A stretch of 64,000 nt of DNA from Lentzea sp. NEAU-D7 (GTDB lineage Bacteria; Actinomycetota; Actinomycetes; Mycobacteriales; Pseudonocardiaceae): NCBI RefSeq assembly GCF_026242055.1, contig NZ_JAPJDL010000011.1, positions 1 through 64,000 of the forward strand. Reading direction: 5' to 3'. The notes beneath the pieces are model-generated. The model searched no databases, was not told the DNA's origin, and was given only the letters and a program-made list of their open reading frames with translations. The position numbers and the translations under genes were made by a program. Below are positions 14,297 to 22,849 of the stretch, piece after piece (positions within the stretch are counted from its first letter, which is position 1; each line of letters starts with the position of its first letter).

Positions 14297-14416
14297 GGAC
14301 CGGCGGAGGTGCCTGCATGGGTACGAGCGTGACGAGCCTGCGGCCTCGGAACCGGCGTTGCAGGTCGACCTTGCCGCGGTGCGGGAGTCCGGTGTGGACG
14401 TCCCGGTGCTCACGCG

Positions 14417-14529
14417 CTGACCTGCCTCGTGGCGGGTCCGGCGATCGCGGGCTGCACGGCGGTGCTCACGATCGTGGCGGCGGTCAGCCGACGTTGCGTC
14501 GAGGAACCGGTCGTGCGGCGAGGAACGCG
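14417..14529 (+). pseudogene. C-terminal remnant of a membrane acyltransferase
   Basis: One frame encodes a hydrophobic helix (VAGPAIAGCTAVLTIVAAVS) ending in RRCVEEPVVRR. This resembles the end of family 3 membrane acyltransferases, where a last transmembrane helix runs into a WRYVEEP-like motif. Nothing upstream in this frame encodes the rest, and the frame runs on without a sensible end. About 370 bases from 14297 to 14663 hold no intact gene; apart from this fragment I see only a 12-codon GTG frame at 14618 behind a G-rich stretch. Confidence 0.45.
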
Positions 14530-14663
14530 GTTGTTCACCTTTGTTTCTTCAGCTCACGGCGTCGACCGTGAAGAACCCCCTCCCGCTACACAGGGCGGCG
14601 AGGGAAGGGGGAACACCGTGAGTGACGAGGTGAAGCTGCCGAGATCGTCGATCTGACGACGGG

Positions 14664-17600
14664 TCATCGGCAGGGCGGGGTGAGGTCGACGTCCGGAAAG
14701 TGGCGGTTCCAGTCGGGGGCGGACAGGGGCGGCGACACCGCGGCGCAGATGCGTTCGGCGGCGTGCTCGACGTCGGCCTCCCACGCTCGGACGGTCCGGT
14801 CGCCGCCCGCGCTGAGCAGCGTGTGGCCGTCGGACGTGAACGCGAGCGCGTAGACCCGCTCGGCGTGGCCGGACAGGGTGGCGAGCGGGGTGCGGTCGCT
14901 CGTCCGCCACAGCCGGACGTCGTGGTCGGCGCTCGCGCTCGCCAGCGTCGCGCCGTCGGGGGAGAACGCGACGGCGTGCACGGTGTCGGTGTGGCCGGTG
15001 AGCTCGGCGTTGAGAGCACCGGTCGCGGCGTCCCACACGCGGACGGCGAAGTCGGTGCCCCCGGTGGCCAGGAGCGTGCCGTCGGGACTGAACGCGACGG
15101 ACTTGGCGACGTGCGACCCGCCGGCGAGGTGGGTGGTCACCCGGCGCTGGGCGACGTCCCAGATCCGGACGCTGAAGTCGTCGGAGCCGCTGGCCAGGCG
15201 GCGGCCGTCCGGGCTGAAGGCGAGCGACTGCACGGAGTCCGAGTGGCTGCGCAGCGTGCCGAGCGAGGCGCCGGTCGCCGCGTCCCACAGGACGATGGCG
15301 CGGTCGGTGCCGGCGGTGGCGATGGTGGCCCCGTCCTGGCTGATGGCCAGGGCGTTGACGGCGTCGGAGTGACCCGCGAGGTCCGGGAGCTTCACCGGTG
15401 TGCCGCTGACGTCCCAGCGGTGCACGCGGCGGTCGGCGCTCGCCGCGAGCAGGGTCCTGCCGTCCGGCGTGAACCTGACCGCGTTGACGGCGTCGCCCGG
15501 CCCGGTGAGGACCGCGAGGAGCCTGCCGTCCTGCCACAGCTTCACGGTGCGGTCGTAGCCGCCGGTCGCGATGATCTCGCCGTTCGTGGCCACGGCGTAG
15601 ACGGAGTCGTCGTGGGCCTGGAGGAGCTCACCGGGCAGGTCCCACAGCCGGACGGTGTGGTCGTCGCTCGCGGTGACCAGCGTCGTTCCGGCGAACGTGG
15701 CCGCGACGACGGCGGCGGTGTGGCCGGCCAGCACGAGCGGATCGGGCCGGGTCAGGTCCCAGACGCGGGCCGTGCGGTCGACCGAGGTGCTCGCGAGGCG
15801 GCCGTCGGGGCTGAACGCCAGGCCGCGCACGGCGTCGGTGTGCCCGGACAGCGTGCGCGGTTCGCCGCCGTTCGCCGGCCAGATCCGGACGTCGCGGTCG
15901 TGGCTGACGGCGATGCTCTGGCCGTCCGGGCTGACGGCGACCGCGTGGACCGGCCCTTTGCCCGCGAGCGTGCGCGAGGTGGTGCCGGCCAGGTCCCACA
16001 CCAGCGCGGCGCCGTCCCCGGTTCCGGCGACGAGCCGGTCCGCGCCGAACGCGAGCGAGATGACCGCGCCGGGGTGGGGCAGTTCGGCGATCCTGCGCGG
16101 GCTGCGCAGGTCGGTGAGGTCCCACAGCCGGACGAACCGGTCGGTGCTCGCGGTGGCCAGGATCCGGTCGTCGCCGCTGAACGCGACGGCGTTGACGTGG
16201 TCGGGGTGGGCGAGGGTGGCGAGCACGCCGCCGGTGCCCGGATCCCACAGCCGGGCCGTGCGGTCCCATCCGGCCGTGGCCAGGACCGCGCCGTCGGAGG
16301 TGAACGCGACCTTCGCGACGTTGTCGGTGTGACCGGTGAGCGTGGAGACCTCGCGCGGGTGGTGCGGGTCGGCGACGTCGACCACGTCGACCGTGTGGTC
16401 CCGGCTGGAGCTGGCCAGCAGCTTGCGTCCCGGCGAGTACGCGACGGAGTTGACGTTGTCGCCGTGGCCGGTCAGCCGGGTGGCGTAGAACGGCGTGAAC
16501 GCGCTGAGCACGGCGCTGCGGGCGTCGGGCGTGGGGGAGAGCCGGTAGGCGGCGAGCGCGAGCTGGGCGGCGAGCGCCGGATCGGTGCCGCGCAGCCGTT
16601 TCGCGTCCTGCGCGACCTTCTGCGACAGCGCGTTGTTGCGCTGCCTGGTCGCCTCGCCGCCGGCCCGCACCGCCAGGACGCTGATGCCGGTCGTGACGAC
16701 CAGGAGCAGGGTGAGCAGGCCGACGAGGACCTGCAACCGGCGCCGGCCCCGGCGGGCGTTCGCGAGCTCGGCCGACTCCGCGGCGACGCTGGTCGTGAGG
16801 AACTCGCGCTCGCGGGCGGTCAGCGGGTGCGGCGGGTCCGTCAGCCACGAGCGGAACGACTCCAGGCGCACCCCGCGCACGAGCGCGCCGGGATCGCGGT
16901 CGAGCGACTCCCACACCGCCGCCGACTCGGCGAGGTCGCGATGGGCGCGCAGGCCGTCGCGGTCGGCCGCCAGCCACTCGCGCAGCCTCGGCCAGCTGCG
17001 GATCAACGCCTCGTGCGTGATCTCGATCCGGTCGTGGTCGACCGTGATCAGCCGGTGCGTGGTGAGCGCCTCCAGCACGAGCGCGACGTCCGGTTCGTCG
17101 TCGAGCTCGGCGCGGCTGATGCGGCGTTTGGTGTCTTCGGTGCCGTCGCCGACCGCGGTGAGCCGGAGGAACAGCGACCGCACGAACTCCTGCTGCCCTC
17201 CGGTGAGCCCGGTGAACACCGACTCGGCCGTGCGGGTCAGCGCGCCCTCGAACCCACCCGCGGCGCGGAAGCCCTGCAGCGTCAGGGTGTTGCCCTTGCG
17301 GCGGTGCCACGTCTCCAGCAGCGCGTGCGAGAGCAACGGCAGCGCGCCGGCCTGCTCGGCGCAGTTCGCGACGAGCTCGGCGACCAGGGCGGTCTCGACG
17401 GTGTGCCCGATGCGCCTGGCCGGCTGGATGATCGCGGCGCGCAGCTCGTCGGTGCTCATCGGGCCGACGGTGACCTGGGCCCGGCCCATCGCCTCGACCA
17501 GCGCGGGGAAGTCCGTGCAGTGGCCGTAGAAGTCGGCCCGCACGCCCAGCACCACCCGGTGCGCGGTCAGCCGGTCGACGAACCGCCTGCGGGTGTCGCG

Positions 17601-18197
17601 GTCCTCGCAGAGGGTGAAGATCTCCTCGAACTGGTCGACCACGAGAACGGTGTCCTCGCCGGCGTCCCGCAGCGCTCTTTCGCACTCCCGCAGCGGACTG
17701 GGACCGGGTGTGAACAGCACGGCCCGGTCGCCGAGTCGGGGCATCAGACCGGCCCTGAGCAGCGACGACTTGCCCGCGCCCGACGCGCCGACCACCACGA
17801 CGACGCGTTCGTCCGCGGCCAGGCGGGTGAGCCGGTCGACCAGGCGGTCGCGGCCGAAGAACCGGTCGGCGTCCTGCTGCCCGAACGCGGTCAGCCCGGC
17901 GTAGGGCGAGCCGGGGTCCTGCTCGGGCCGGGGTTCGGCCTCGGCCGCGGCGTGCCAGCGGCGCTCCCACTCCTCCTCGGAACCGCCGCACGCGCGCACG
18001 TACGCGAGCGTGACCTGCAGCGTCGGCAGCTTGCGCCCGGCGGCGGCCTGGGACAGCGCCGCCTCCGAGTAGTGCGTCAGCGCACTGAGCCGGCGGTAGG
18101 TCGGGCTGCCCGCCCGCTCCCGCAACGACCTGAGCTCCCGCGCGAACGCGAGCACCGCCGAGTCACCCGCGTCGAGCGGCCGTTCCTTGCGTGGCAT
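14664..18197 (-). CDS. HTH-STAND ATPase-WD40 signalling protein
   Basis: An 1177-residue protein. An XRE-like helix-turn-helix lies at about 10-75. A STAND-type (nSTAND1-like) ATPase follows, with Walker A GASGAGKSS at 137-145, Walker B VLVVDQFEE at about 184-192, and a winged-helix stretch. One transmembrane helix lies at about 485-507. About 14 WD40 blades, many ending in DRTARLWD-type motifs, fill about 580-1150 and would form two propellers. By analogy with STAND proteins it should be an ATP-switched scaffold. The N-terminus lies on the cytoplasmic side, and the sense of the propeller depends on the single helix. The ligand and output are unknown. A second, related protein lies at 25.8-29.9 kb. 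Confidence 0.9.
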   Translation of the reverse strand: MPRKERPLDAGDSAVLAFARELRSLRERAGSPTYRRLSALTHYSEAALSQAAAGRKLPTLQVTLAYVRACGGSEEEWERRWHAAAEAEPRPEQDPGSPYAGLTAFGQQDADRFFGRDRLVDRLTRLAADERVVVVVGASGAGKSSLLRAGLMPRLGDRAVLFTPGPSPLRECERALRDAGEDTVLVVDQFEEIFTLCEDRDTRRRFVDRLTAHRVVLGVRADFYGHCTDFPALVEAMGRAQVTVGPMSTDELRAAIIQPARRIGHTVETALVAELVANCAEQAGALPLLSHALLETWHRRKGNTLTLQGFRAAGGFEGALTRTAESVFTGLTGGQQEFVRSLFLRLTAVGDGTEDTKRRISRAELDDEPDVALVLEALTTHRLITVDHDRIEITHEALIRSWPRLREWLAADRDGLRAHRDLAESAAVWESLDRDPGALVRGVRLESFRSWLTDPPHPLTAREREFLTTSVAAESAELANARRGRRRLQVLVGLLTLLLVVTTGISVLAVRAGGEATRQRNNALSQKVAQDAKRLRGTDPALAAQLALAAYRLSPTPDARSAVLSAFTPFYATRLTGHGDNVNSVAYSPGRKLLASSSRDHTVDVVDVADPHHPREVSTLTGHTDNVAKVAFTSDGAVLATAGWDRTARLWDPGTGGVLATLAHPDHVNAVAFSGDDRILATASTDRFVRLWDLTDLRSPRRIAELPHPGAVISLAFGADRLVAGTGDGAALVWDLAGTTSRTLAGKGPVHAVAVSPDGQSIAVSHDRDVRIWPANGGEPRTLSGHTDAVRGLAFSPDGRLASTSVDRTARVWDLTRPDPLVLAGHTAAVVAATFAGTTLVTASDDHTVRLWDLPGELLQAHDDSVYAVATNGEIIATGGYDRTVKLWQDGRLLAVLTGPGDAVNAVRFTPDGRTLLAASADRRVHRWDVSGTPVKLPDLAGHSDAVNALAISQDGATIATAGTDRAIVLWDAATGASLGTLRSHSDSVQSLAFSPDGRRLASGSDDFSVRIWDVAQRRVTTHLAGGSHVAKSVAFSPDGTLLATGGTDFAVRVWDAATGALNAELTGHTDTVHAVAFSPDGATLASASADHDVRLWRTSDRTPLATLSGHAERVYALAFTSDGHTLLSAGGDRTVRAWEADVEHAAERICAAVSPPLSAPDWNRHFPDVDLTPPCR

Positions 18198-18234
18198 CCC
18201 CGTTCTCCCCCCGTGCCTCCCCCGGGGAGTGAAC

Positions 18235-19356
18235 CTAGTGGCAGAAGGCGGTGATCGTGCCGGTCAGAACGTCGGTGAGCCGGTCGAGGGAGGCCAGGTC
18301 GACGTGCTCGGTGGCGGCGTGGGCGCCCGCGCCGTCGACGCCGAACAGCAGGCAGGGGATGCCGGCGCGGTCCAGCAACGCGCAGTCGGTCCAGAACGGC
18401 TCCGCGCGGATGATCGGCGGCGCGCCGAGGTGCGCGACGAGCGTGCGGACGATCTCGGCGTCGGGATCGGCCTCGAAGGGGTCCCTGGCGAGGCCTCGGG
18501 TGAGCGTGGCGGTGAAGTCCGGGACGGTCGCGGTGAGGTGGTCGAGGATCGTGCGCAGCTCGTCCTCGGTCTGCTGGGGTGACTCACCTGGGACCGTGCG
18601 GCGTTCGAGCGTGATCCGGCAGACCGACGGGTAGGTCGAGGCCTCCTCACCGCCGCTGATCAGCGACGCGTGGACCGTGCCGGTGCCGAGCAGGTGGTGC
18701 CGCGGGCCTTCGCGGAGGTCCTGGCCCAGCCGTTCCAGCGCCACGAGGAAGTGGCCTGCCTTGGCGATGGCGTCGATGCCGAGCTCCGGCCGCGAGCCGT
18801 GGGCCGCCCTGCCTCGGATCTCGACGTCGAACCAGACGAAGCCCTTGTGGGCCAGGGTGACTTCGAGGTGGCTGGGTTCGGTGACGATGGCGGCGTCGGC
18901 GGTGAAGTGGTCGAGCACCTCCTCCGTGCCGAAACTGCCGTGTTCCTCGTCGGCCACGCACGCAACGATGACGTCGCCGCGCAGCGGGCGCTCGGTGGCC
19001 CTGGCCGCGGCGACCATCATGGCCGCGATGCCGCCCTTCATGTCGAACGTGCCGCGGCCGAACATCTTGCCGTTCTCGACGTGCGGGTGCAGCGGGTCGC
19101 CGTTGTAGCCCGCGAGGCCGACCGTGTCGACGTGGCCGTTGAGCATCAGGGACTTCCCGCCACCGGTGCCCTTCCTGACGCCGACGAGCGAGGGTCTGCC
19201 CGGTCGTCGCTCCAGGCGGTGCACCTCGAAGTCGTGGGCGCGGAACCAGGTGGCGATGAAGTCCACTACCTCGTGTTCGCCGTTGCCGCCGGGGACGAGG
19301 TCGGGGTTCACCGAGTCGATGGAGACGAGTTGGGCCAGCAGGTCACGTGGGTTCAC
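18235..19356 (-). CDS. M20-family metallopeptidase/deacylase
   Basis: A 373-residue dinuclear zinc hydrolase of the M20 (ArgE/DapE/CPG2) family. Metal and catalytic residues are visible: H75 and D77 in NGHVDT, D105 in RGTFDMKGG, the E137-E138 pair in ADEEHG, and a late histidine in the DGAGAHAATEHV region. The GTG start overlaps the stop of the upstream ammonia-lyase gene by 4 bases (GTGA), so the two are translationally coupled. The Escherichia coli pair ygeX-ygeY has the same partners, which suggests this enzyme frees an amino acid, possibly diaminopropionate, from an acyl or peptide conjugate. The exact substrate is inference. Confidence 0.9.
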   Translation of the reverse strand: MNPRDLLAQLVSIDSVNPDLVPGGNGEHEVVDFIATWFRAHDFEVHRLERRPGRPSLVGVRKGTGGGKSLMLNGHVDTVGLAGYNGDPLHPHVENGKMFGRGTFDMKGGIAAMMVAAARATERPLRGDVIVACVADEEHGSFGTEEVLDHFTADAAIVTEPSHLEVTLAHKGFVWFDVEIRGRAAHGSRPELGIDAIAKAGHFLVALERLGQDLREGPRHHLLGTGTVHASLISGGEEASTYPSVCRITLERRTVPGESPQQTEDELRTILDHLTATVPDFTATLTRGLARDPFEADPDAEIVRTLVAHLGAPPIIRAEPFWTDCALLDRAGIPCLLFGVDGAGAHAATEHVDLASLDRLTDVLTGTITAFCH

Positions 19357-20330
19357 GGGCGTCCTTCGGTGCTGATGAGCACGACGGTGTCGAGCCGGCC
19401 GAAGTCGGCACGGATGGTACGGAGTCCGGCGAGAGATGCGGCGCCACACGGTCCTGAGTGGACGCCCAGCGCGTGGAGGTCCTTCATCGCTTGCGTGCAT
19501 TCGGCTTCGGAGATGGCCACGGCGGCGTCCAGGCCGTTGCGCAGATACGGCCAGGAGGTGGCGGACGGTGTGCCGCAGTTGAGCCCGGCCATGATCGTGT
19601 CGCCGGTCGGCACGGTCCTGAGCTCGTCCGCTTCGAGGCTTGCGAGGACGCACGCGGCGCTGTCCGGTTCGACGGCGAGGAGCCTCGTGCGGGAGCCGCG
19701 GCCGCGGTAGTGCGTGATCACGGCCTGCGCGAAGGACCCGACGCCGACCGGGACGACGACCAGGCCGGGATCCCCGTCGAGCTGCTCGTCGATCTCGTGG
19801 CAGAGCGTGCCGTAGCCCTCGACGATCCAGGCAGGAACCTCCTCGTAGCCGGGCCAGCCCATGTCCTGCACGAGGACCCCGTCCGCCCCGGCGGCTTTGG
19901 CGACCGCGTCGTCGTACGTGCCCTCGACCACCGTGACCTGGGCGTTCTCGGCCCGGATCGCCTCGATCGCCGGCTCGGGCACGGTGTGCGGCACGAAGAC
20001 GTGGGCGTGCTGGCCGCGCAGCCGGGCCATTCGCGCGACCGCCCTGCCGTGGTTGCCGTCGGTCGCGGTGGTGAGCGTGACCTGGTCCGATCGCCCCTCG
20101 AGAACGCGGTGAACGGCCCAGGACGCGCCGAGAGCCTTGAAAGCGGGCAGGCCGAGCCGGGAGGATTCGTCCTTGACGAACAGGCGGCCGATCCCGAGTT
20201 CCGCGGCGAGGGCCGGCAGCTCGGTCAGCGGAGTGGGCGCGTAGCCGGGCAGACCGGCGTGGAAGTCCCGCACCCCGGTGGGAGCGGGAGGGCATCGCCA
20301 GCTGCGGGCCTCCGGCCGTGAGAACTTCAT
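19353..20330 (-). CDS. dpaL: Diaminopropionate ammonia-lyase
   Basis: A 325-residue fold-type II PLP enzyme. K65 in LPAFKALGAS is the expected PLP lysine. KDES, TATDGNHGRAVA and the block EGTYDDAVAKA match diaminopropionate ammonia-lyase, which cleaves 2,3-diaminopropionate to pyruvate and ammonia. The enzyme is shorter than the E. coli one (398 residues). The ATG at 20330 is used; an in-frame ATG at 20360 is possible, and neither has a strong ribosome binding site. It is first in a two-gene operon with the M20 hydrolase. A threonine-dehydratase-like activity cannot be excluded. Confidence 0.82.
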   Translation of the reverse strand: MKFSRPEARSWRCPPAPTGVRDFHAGLPGYAPTPLTELPALAAELGIGRLFVKDESSRLGLPAFKALGASWAVHRVLEGRSDQVTLTTATDGNHGRAVARMARLRGQHAHVFVPHTVPEPAIEAIRAENAQVTVVEGTYDDAVAKAAGADGVLVQDMGWPGYEEVPAWIVEGYGTLCHEIDEQLDGDPGLVVVPVGVGSFAQAVITHYRGRGSRTRLLAVEPDSAACVLASLEADELRTVPTGDTIMAGLNCGTPSATSWPYLRNGLDAAVAISEAECTQAMKDLHALGVHSGPCGAASLAGLRTIRADFGRLDTVVLISTEGRP

Positions 20331-20427
20331 GCGGGACAGCGTGCGGGTGGCCCGGATCATCGGTCCAGCGCATGTTTTCGACGTGTACCGGTGGAAGAAT
20401 CCGACGAGTCGCGGGAGGAGGTGCGCG

Positions 20428-20658
20428 GTGAGCGACGAGGAGCTGCTCGTCGAGTTCGCCTTGACCCGCCTCGACCACCCCGGCCTCGACCTCGAGGAGG
20501 TCGCGGCGCTCGTGGTGCGGCGGGTCGGGCCGGAGCGGATGGTCGAGTTCGCCGGGCAGACCCTGGTGCACCGCGACGAGCTCAGGGGAGCGGTGTTCCC
20601 GGCGGCCGTCGAGCACGTGCTGCGTGTGGTGCTGACGTTGCGCGGGCCGCGCGACTAG
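20428..20658 (+). CDS. Small hypothetical acidic protein
   Basis: A 76-residue protein starting at a GTG with GGGAGGAGG upstream. It is helical by appearance, with no signal peptide, membrane segment or cysteine pair. I do not recognise the family. It is divergent from dpaL across about 100 bases and lies 130 bases before ligA on the same strand. Confidence 0.6.
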   Translation: MSDEELLVEFALTRLDHPGLDLEEVAALVVRRVGPERMVEFAGQTLVHRDELRGAVFPAAVEHVLRVVLTLRGPRD

Positions 20659-20788
20659 CGGCACGCCGAGCGCTTCGGGCGTCGCAGTCCGAAGTGGAGC
20701 GCCGTTCGAACCGGCTCCACCGCGACTCGAGCGCGGCTCCAGGCACGACCGTCCATTTTTGTCGGTGGTCCCCGGTAACGTCCCCTCC

Positions 20789-22783
20789 ATGAGTGCTGCT
20801 GGGGATCGGATTCAGGAGCTCGCCGGCCGGATCGTCGAGCTGCGTGACGCGTACTACCAGGGTGAGCCGCTGGTGGCGGACGCGGAGTACGACGCGATCG
20901 AGGACGAGTTCCGCGGCCTGGTCGCGAAGCACCCGGAGCTCGCGCCGGAGGACAACCCGCTGGACCACGTGGGCGCGCCGTCGGTGCTGCACGCGCCGGT
21001 GCGGCACTCGCGGCCGATGCTGTCCCTGGAGAAGGCGAACAAACCCGAGCAGGTCGAGTCGTTCTTCGCGCGGTTCCCCGGCCAGCCCGTGGTCGTCATG
21101 CCGAAGCTCGACGGCCTGTCGCTGGCGCTGGTGTACGAGAACGGGCGCCTTGCGCGCGCGGTCACCCGAGGCGACGGCACGACGGGCGACGACGTCACGT
21201 TCCTGACGCGCGCGTTGTGCGACGGCGTGCCGGACAAGGTCGAGGCGCCGGGGCGGGTCGAGGTGCGCGGCGAGTGCGTGATGCTGCGCTCGACGTTCGA
21301 CACGTACAACGCGGCGCACCCGGACAAGCCGCTGATCAACCCGCGCAACGCGGCCGCGGGCACGTTGCGCGCGAAGGACCCGAAGGCGGTCGAGGGCCGG
21401 CGCATGCAGTTCTTCGCGTTCGACCTGACGACCGAGCCGGAGAGCGCCGACTCCGACCTCGACGCGGGCCTGCGCAAGCTGGGGTTCAGCGTCGCGGAGA
21501 TGAAGCACTGCTCCACCGCGGCCGAGGCGCAGGAGCTGATCAGCGGCATCGAGCAGGCCCGCAACACGCTCGACTACGACCTCGACGGCGCCGTGCTGCG
21601 CCTGGCGAACCGCGACGCGTTCGCCGCCGCGGGCACCCGTTCGTCGTCGCCGCGCGGTGCCATCGCGTACAAGTTCGCCGCCGAGGAGAAGACGACGGTG
21701 CTCAAGGACGTCGTGTGGGACGTGGGCAAGACCGGCAAGATCGCCCCGGTCGCGTGGCTCGAGCCCGTGTTCGTCGGCGGCACGACCGTCACCCGCGCGA
21801 CGCTGGCCAACCAGGAGGTCATCCGCTCGCGCGGCATCAAGATCGGCGACACCGTCCTGGTCCGCCGCGCCGGCGACGTGATCCCGTTCGTCGCGGGCGT
21901 GCTCGACGAGTCGAAGCGCACCGGCGCCGAGCAGGAGATCGTCCCGCCGTCGGAGTGCCCGTCCTGCGCCCAGCCGCTGACCGAGCAGGGCAACAGCCGC
22001 GAGCTGTTCTGCACGAACTCGGCCTGCCCGGCCCAGACCGTGCGCCGCCTGATCCACTGGTCGTCCCGCGCCGCCGCCGACATCGACGCCATCGGCCAGG
22101 TGTGGATCGAGCGCCTCGCCGAGACGGGCGACCTGGTGAACCCCTCCGACTTCTACACGCTCACCAAGGAACGCCTGCTGGAGTTCGACCGGGTGGGCGA
22201 GGTCTCCGCGACCCGCATGATCGAGTCCATCGACCGCAGCCGCTCCGTGGGCCTGCGCCGCGCGTTGATCGGCCTGTCGATCCCGATGGCCTCCGAAGGC
22301 ACCGCGGCCCGCCTGTGCCGCGCGGGCTTCGGCTCCCTGGAGGCCGTCGCCGACGCGGGCGTCGAGAAGCTCGTGGCCGTGGAGGACATCGGCCAGAAGG
22401 TCGCCGAGTCGATCAACTTCCACCTGGCCCGCCTGCGCCCGGAGATCGAACGCCTGCGGGAACGCGGCGTCTCCCTGGAGGTGCGGGAGGAGGACCTGCC
22501 CCCGGTGGTGGTCGCCGGCGCACCCCTGGAGGGCAAGTCCGTCGTGATCACGGGCTCCATCAGCGACCCGCGATCCGGCGAGAAGGTCACCCGCCCGACG
22601 TTCCAGAAGATGTGCGAACGGGCCGGCGCCACCGCCGCCTCGTCGGTGTCGGCCACCACCGACCTGCTCATCACGGGCGAGGGCGTCGGCGCCGGCAAGC
22701 TCACGAAGGCGGAGAAGCTCGGCGTCGAGGTGGTCGACCAGGGCGAGATCTGGGCGAAGCTGATCGCCGCCGGAGTCGCCTGA
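20789..22783 (+). CDS. ligA: NAD-dependent DNA ligase
   Basis: A 664-residue NAD-dependent ligase that seals nicks between adjacent DNA strands. In order it has an Ia domain (DAYYQGEPLVADAEYD), an adenylation domain with K106 in MPKLDG, an OB fold, a four-cysteine zinc finger (CPSC and CTNSACP, about 390-415), a helix-hairpin-helix domain and a BRCT domain (about 585-664). All expected domains are present. The ATG at 20789 gives the standard N-terminus; TAACGT lies 7 bases upstream and no ribosome binding site is seen. The usual actinobacterial neighbours (gatCAB) are absent and the protein is somewhat short, so this may be a second ligase copy. Confidence 0.95.
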   Translation: MSAAGDRIQELAGRIVELRDAYYQGEPLVADAEYDAIEDEFRGLVAKHPELAPEDNPLDHVGAPSVLHAPVRHSRPMLSLEKANKPEQVESFFARFPGQPVVVMPKLDGLSLALVYENGRLARAVTRGDGTTGDDVTFLTRALCDGVPDKVEAPGRVEVRGECVMLRSTFDTYNAAHPDKPLINPRNAAAGTLRAKDPKAVEGRRMQFFAFDLTTEPESADSDLDAGLRKLGFSVAEMKHCSTAAEAQELISGIEQARNTLDYDLDGAVLRLANRDAFAAAGTRSSSPRGAIAYKFAAEEKTTVLKDVVWDVGKTGKIAPVAWLEPVFVGGTTVTRATLANQEVIRSRGIKIGDTVLVRRAGDVIPFVAGVLDESKRTGAEQEIVPPSECPSCAQPLTEQGNSRELFCTNSACPAQTVRRLIHWSSRAAADIDAIGQVWIERLAETGDLVNPSDFYTLTKERLLEFDRVGEVSATRMIESIDRSRSVGLRRALIGLSIPMASEGTAARLCRAGFGSLEAVADAGVEKLVAVEDIGQKVAESINFHLARLRPEIERLRERGVSLEVREEDLPPVVVAGAPLEGKSVVITGSISDPRSGEKVTRPTFQKMCERAGATAASSVSATTDLLITGEGVGAGKLTKAEKLGVEVVDQGEIWAKLIAAGVA

Positions 22784-22800
22784 CCCCACGAACGCGGGAA

Positions 22801-22839
22801 GCCCCCACGCTGCCTGGGGGAGGACGGCAGCCTGGGGGC
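22801..22839 (+). terminator. Terminator of ligA
   Basis: A 14-base stem with a single mismatch (22801-22814 with 22826-22839) and an 11-base loop lies 17 bases after the ligA stop. It also occupies the place where the first unit of the following repeat array would carry its long hairpin. Confidence 0.65.
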
Positions 22840-22849
22840 GAGTAGAGGT

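Noticed and set aside
14618-14656. 12-codon GTG frame behind a G-rich stretch
   Set aside because: It is too short to judge, has no hairpin or target gene downstream, and lies among decayed gene fragments.
14700-18254. Plus-strand frame of 1184 codons
   Set aside because: It is a mirror of the WD40 gene on the opposite strand, with no recognisable domain.
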